From the NCBI RefSeq assembly GCF_019393635.1, contig NC_057862.1:268288441-268352440 (forward strand): DNA of 64,000 nt. Direction: 5' to 3'. A model generated the notes under the pieces. That model worked only from the letters and a program-made list of their open reading frames with translations. It was not told the DNA's origin and made no database searches. Shown in pieces: positions 51,901-57,900 of the stretch (position 1 is the stretch's first letter; every line of letters starts with the position of its first letter). Made by a program: the position numbers and the translations under genes. Origin of the DNA: Dromiciops gliroides (taxonomy: Eukaryota; Chordata; Mammalia; Microbiotheria; Microbiotheriidae).

Positions 51901-54900
51901 AAGAAATGGAAGCACTGTCAGATTTTATATTCTTGGGCTCAAATATCACTGCAGAAAGCTACCAGAGCCATGGAATTAAAAGATGCTTGCTCCTTGAAAG
52001 GAAAGTCATGGCAAATTTGAACACCATATTTATTTTGTTTTTGTTTTTTTTTTTTGTTGAGGCAATTGGGGTTAAGTAACTTGCACAGGGTCACACAGCT
52101 AGTAAGTGTAAAGTGTCTAAGGCCGGATTTGAACTCAGGTCCTCCTGAATCCAGGGCCAGTGCTCTATCCACTCTGCCACCTAGCTGCCCCTGAACACCA
52201 TATTTAAAAAACAGAGACATCACCTTGATGACAAAGGTCTATGTAGTCAAGTTTTTCCAGTAGCAATGTATGGCTGTGAGAGTTGGACTATAAGGAAACC
52301 TGAGAGTCAAAGAATCAACACTTTTGAACTGTGATGTCAGAAAAGACTTTTGAGAGTTCCTTGGACAGTAAAAAAATCAAACCAGTCAATATTTAAAGAA
52401 ATTGATTCAGGTTATTCACTGGAAGGTCAAATACTGAAATTGAAATACTTTGGCCACATAATAAGATTGGACTCTGGAAAAAACCCTGAGGTTGGAAAAG
52501 GCTGAAGGCAAAAGGAGAAGGGGAAGGGAGAGGATGAGATGGATAGTGTTATGAAAACGGATACCAACTTGGAAAAACTTCAAGAGATAGTGAAGGACAG
52601 AAGGGCCTGATGTTCATGAAGTCATGAAGAGTTGGAAACTATGTAAACCATCTAACAACAACAAAAAGAATTCTATTCAGTTTTACCAGTTAGCTTATTC
52701 TTGGTTGTAAGCCTAGATCTTTTACTTCTAGAGTACTGTAGTTCATACTCTTCAATTTTAGAGTGGTGGGGGTTAAATTTTGTGTGATCTTGACTTTGGC
52801 TTCTTGGCACTTGAATTCTATTTTTCTGGATTCTTGTAGTATTTTCTCCTTTACCTAGTAGCTCCACATTTTGGTTACAATATTCCAGAAAGTTTTGAGC
52901 TTTTTTTCAGGAGGTGACTGGTTGACTGGTGGGTTCTTTCAATTTCTAATTTGACCTCTGGTTCTAAGTTATCTGAGTAGGCCTTTTTGTTCATGGCTTT
53001 CAGGTTCCTGAATGATTCTTAAATTATTTCTACTCAATCAATCAATATGGTATTTCATATTTTCTTTTAAAATGTTTTATTTTTTGATGCCTCATGCAGT
53101 CACTGACTTCCACTTGGCCAATTCTAATTTTCAAGGTTTTTTTTTCCTGTAAGGTTTTGTACCACTTCTTTTTCAAAGCTATTAATTCTTTTTTCATCTT
53201 TCTTCCTCAGCTCTTTCTCCTTTCCCCATTTTTTTCTTTTACTGTTTATACATCAAGGAAGAGGTAATGAAGGAGAACAGGTTGCTCTCGCTGTATCCCT
53301 CCCCACTCCCCTTGGTTTTAAATTCAATTTAAGCAATGTTTGAAGTCTTTATATTGTGGAGCTAAATTATTATTATTTTTTAAAATGAACATAAAATGCA
53401 ACAGGTGTATACACATACACACAGAGTATAAGAAAAATGAACATACATTATAGTGATAGTTTGTATACTTCAGTGTCTACCTACCTAAAGGTGCAGTCTG
53501 GTGTGACCCACACACCATGCAGTAGTTTCTACTCATTTTTCCTTTCTCACACAAGGAATCAATAAAGTCATCATCATAAAGGAATGCATCAATGTGAATT
53601 ATAGGCTCTGGTTGCTGCTTTATCTGAGGAATGGTTAGAAAAACAAAGTACAAAGAAATATATTTTAATTGCAAAATAAGGCAATTTAATTCTTTAAAGA
53701 TTAGTTCTATTTATTCATGTTTATAGCTATTTTCTTTAACCATTTTATTTACCAAAGGTAGTGAAATATATTACCAAGCACTTTTTTAAAGTTTGATGTG
53801 TAACAAAAATTTTACAAATTTTATTTCTATATTAATAATAGTTAAAAGTATATGGGCAGCTAAGTGGCACAGTGGATAAAGTGCTGGACTTAGAGTAAGG
53901 AAGACCTAAGTTCAAATCCAGCCTCATACACTTAATAGCTGTGTGACCCTGGACAGATCACTTAACTCTTATTTGCCTTATTTTCTTCATCTGTAAAATG
54001 GGGATCATAATAGCACCTATCTCTCAGGGTTGTTGCAAGCATTAAATGGGATATTAATTGCAAAGGGCTTAGTACAATGCCTGGAACATACTAGGTGACT
54101 GATTAATAAATCTTTCTTTCCTTAAAAGTAAAATTCTCCTATTATCAAAACAGTTTATCTACCATCAGCTGTTCTTTATCAATACTGAGTAACTGATACA
54201 ACAAAAAGTTACTTTCCTCATCTCATATAATGACATATATTATGATTAAAGGCTAGTAAAATTAATGATATAAATTTAATATAAACATTAGTGCTATCAA
54301 ATGCTTTCATTCTGTATTAAGAAGTAACCTGGGGGCAGCTAGGTGGAGCAGTGGATAAAGCACTGGCCCTGGATTCAGGAGGACCTGAGTTCAAATCTGG
54401 CCTCAGATACTTGACACTTTCTAGCTGTGTGACCTTTGGCAAGTCACTTCACCCTCCCCCCAACAAAGTAATCTACTAATTTGATTCTGTCAAAGGCCTG
54501 ATATGAATGAATATATAGTTAAGTGTACAAAATGATTACTGCCCTCCCTCTCAATTGTTTCCTAATTATCCTGTTTGTGTATATTTGTTTCTTTGTTGCC
54601 TCCCCCATTAGATTGTGAGCTCCTTGTGGAAAAGAGTTGCCTTCTGCTTCTTTTTGTATTCCTTAGTGCTTAGGACAGTGCCTGTCACATAGTAGACCCT
54701 TAATGTTAAGTGACTGACTGGTAAGAGTTTTGTCCTTTACCACCTGACATTTTAAGAGATGGCAGAGAGCTAATTAAAAAGTACCAAGCTACAGGTCTCA
54801 TTGCTATTATATCTTCAGATCTGACAAATATCCCAGGTCCACAGCATCCAGTGTTTTTGAAGATAAGCTGCAATCTGGGACAAGAGACATTACCTCTACC

Positions 54901-57900
54901 TGCTATGTGCTCCTTTCAATACAACTTCCTCATTTCCTTCCAGCTCCCTGGCTGGATTGCTCCCTGCCAATCACTGGAGCATATATAAGAGAAAATCTGA
55001 AGAGAGATGCTGTAACCCTGAATTCCAACTTGTGGTTTACTTGGCAGTGACTACCTGCCATTTACCTGAAAGCCTAGAATCTTGAGGATGGAAGTCTGAA
55101 TTTATGGCTTCTACCAATGCATTTCAAGCCACAAACTGATTGATTAAATGGTTCATTTAATTTGGCAATTGTTGTACAAAAGGAAATGTGGGAAAACTTG
55201 TTAACCAAGTTAAGATAGACAGGAAAAGAATGCAAAGAATTCTAATGCTATCCCCCCACCCCCAAACAAAATTATATCCTTGGAGGGCAAGGAATAAGGA
55301 ATATATACCTTGTTAATGTTATTAATAGAGTTTAAATCTTGGCTCTGACAGTTATTCGCTACATGAGCATAGGCAAGTCACTTGAACTCTCTAAGTCTTA
55401 GATTTTTATCATCGATAAAACTGGAATAATTCTTGCACCATCACTGTTAGGAGGAAAATGTTTTGTCAACTATATATATATTCGAATAACTGAAGGATCT
55501 GTGATTTTATCACATCTTACAACTTAAGTTGTAAGTAGCTAACAGTGTCAACTGTTGAAGAGAGGTCAAGGAGGATAAGGACTGAGAAGTCATTAGAGCT
55601 GATAATTAAGAGAACACTGGTAATCTTGGTGAGACCAGTTTTAGTTGAATGATAAGGTTGAAAGCCAGGTTGTGGTGGATTTAGTAAGAGTGTGAAATGG
55701 TGCCATCAGGTGAGGAAGGCTTTTTCAAGTTCAGCAGAGAAAGGAAAAAGAGATATAGAATGATAGCTGGCAGGGATGGTAGCATCTAGTGAGGATTTTA
55801 AAGGCTGGAGGAGACTTAGATGAGTTTATGTGCAGCAGTGAAGAAACATAGAGAAAGGAAAAGAATGAAGATTAGTAGCCAAAGGGATGGTTGTAGGGGA
55901 TGGAAGAAGACAGAATATGGGATCATTGGTACCTGTTGAAAGGCTAGTCTTAGAGATGAAAAAAGGCTCTTCTTCAGCCTTGAGCAAAAGAAGAAATAGT
56001 GATGAATGATGTTAAGAAGTTGTGAGAAGAAATGAGGGAAAGTCAGAAATTTACTGCAGACAACTAAATGTGCAATAAGAGTATGGGAGAAAAAGAGAAA
56101 TGGATCTAATCAGGAGTGTCACTGACATGAGGAGCTAAAGTAGCTTTAAAAGGCAGCAGAAGAGAAGGCTGATTGTATGGAACTAGATCAAAGAAAGAAT
56201 GTGGTCTCAAGTATTAGAGGCACTATGGATGGAAGATAAATTATGTCGACAATAAAGACAATGCTCAATCAGTTATCTGTTTGATACCAAAAAAATGAGA
56301 AGCAGGATAGTACAGTAGAAAGATCACTAAATTCACAGCTAGAAGAAGTGGGCTTAAACACTTGGGCAAGTGACAAACTTTTTTGGGTCTTATCTTCCTA
56401 TTCTGTTAAATGAAAGGATTAAGACCAGATCATGTCCAAGGTCCCTTCCAGTTTTAAGTCTATAGTTTTATGTTATGAAAATAGGAACCACACACTTTCA
56501 AGCCTTCAGCTACCATTTAATCAATCCCACCATTTAAAATTTATCAAGAACCCTTAAGTAGCAATTGAAGTAAACAAAAATTTACTTTTTGAATGGCTAC
56601 TTGCTCTGAAGGAAGCATGGTTTCTATAGGTAAGCAGTTCCGAAGATCTTCTGCAATGTTTTTCAATATAATGTCATTATTATCGTGAATGAATTCATCA
56701 AAATCTCCTAAAAAAGAAGTAGAAATATCACTTTTAATTTGCAGGCATAACTGGTTTAATGGTTATAGTTCTTTATCTTTCATCTGCAAATAATACCATC
56801 TTATAGACTTTTTTACTTCAGTGTTTCCAACTTGCAGTATTAAAAGGAAAGATTATGTCAAAATCCCAAATTACTTTTGTACTTAAAAAACATAAAACTT
56901 ACACATAATTCTATTGTCCCCATCATACTTGAACTATTAAATTATCAAAGTACCATAGGCATTTTGGCATTCTGGATGTGATATTTCCATTATTTTCTTT
57001 CTGGAAAGAATGAGACTCAAATTAGACAGAGAGGGAATGAAACACATGGACAGGTGATTTGATTTAGACATTAGATCTTAGAGTACAACCACAAGACAGA
57101 AATGCTAAATGGTTGAGAACTCCCTATCAATTCAGATGACTAGATTCTTTCTGTGTCTAACAGAGAGGAATTACTTGGCACATACAAATAAAAGTCTAAA
57201 TGATTTAATGAAGATATTTGAGAAAAGACAAATAAGAATTCAAGTCTCTTCAGGCTGTTACAATGGCTTCCAGAATTCCAAATATAGTAGTACCAAAAGA
57301 ATTCTGCACCATTCAGAAACAATGGTGAGGACTGAACAACACAATTCCATTTTATTGCCTACTCTATTAGCTGCAAAGAGAGGTGTCCAGAACATTTATT
57401 TCAGTGGTTATTGGTTAGTCTGCACAAGATCCATAGCTCAGTCTACATACTTCCAGTGTCCACTTATATTAATTTACTATTTGGCATAAGAAACTATCTC
57501 TAGGCCAATGAGATGGGCGCCTCACCCTCTTTGTTTTAGATAGCCAAATAGAGATAAATGCACACATACCTATGTAAACAAGTTTTTCTATCACCAATTA
57601 ATAGAATCTGAATTCTAGCTAAAACAGGTAAGCACCCAAACAGGAATAAGCATCAACAAATCTACTAGCCTAAGAACATTATTTTTCTCTTCAATAGAGC
57701 ATTCAAGCTTTAAGGTAGGCAACAGATTCATCAAATTATCTACTCTAATCATTAAAGATTTGAAAAGACTAAATAATAAGGTAAATAGATGAAACAAATT
57801 ATATAAGGTGGCACTCTTGAGTTATGAGCCTGGAGTTGGGAAGAGTTAAGTTCAAATCCCACTTAAGACATTTAGTAACTTTGTGATACTGGGCAGGTCA

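Noticed and set aside
57109-57489. 126-codon plus-strand ORF in intron 1
   Set aside because: No known motif, no promoter or splice context, composition of AT-rich intron; open by chance.
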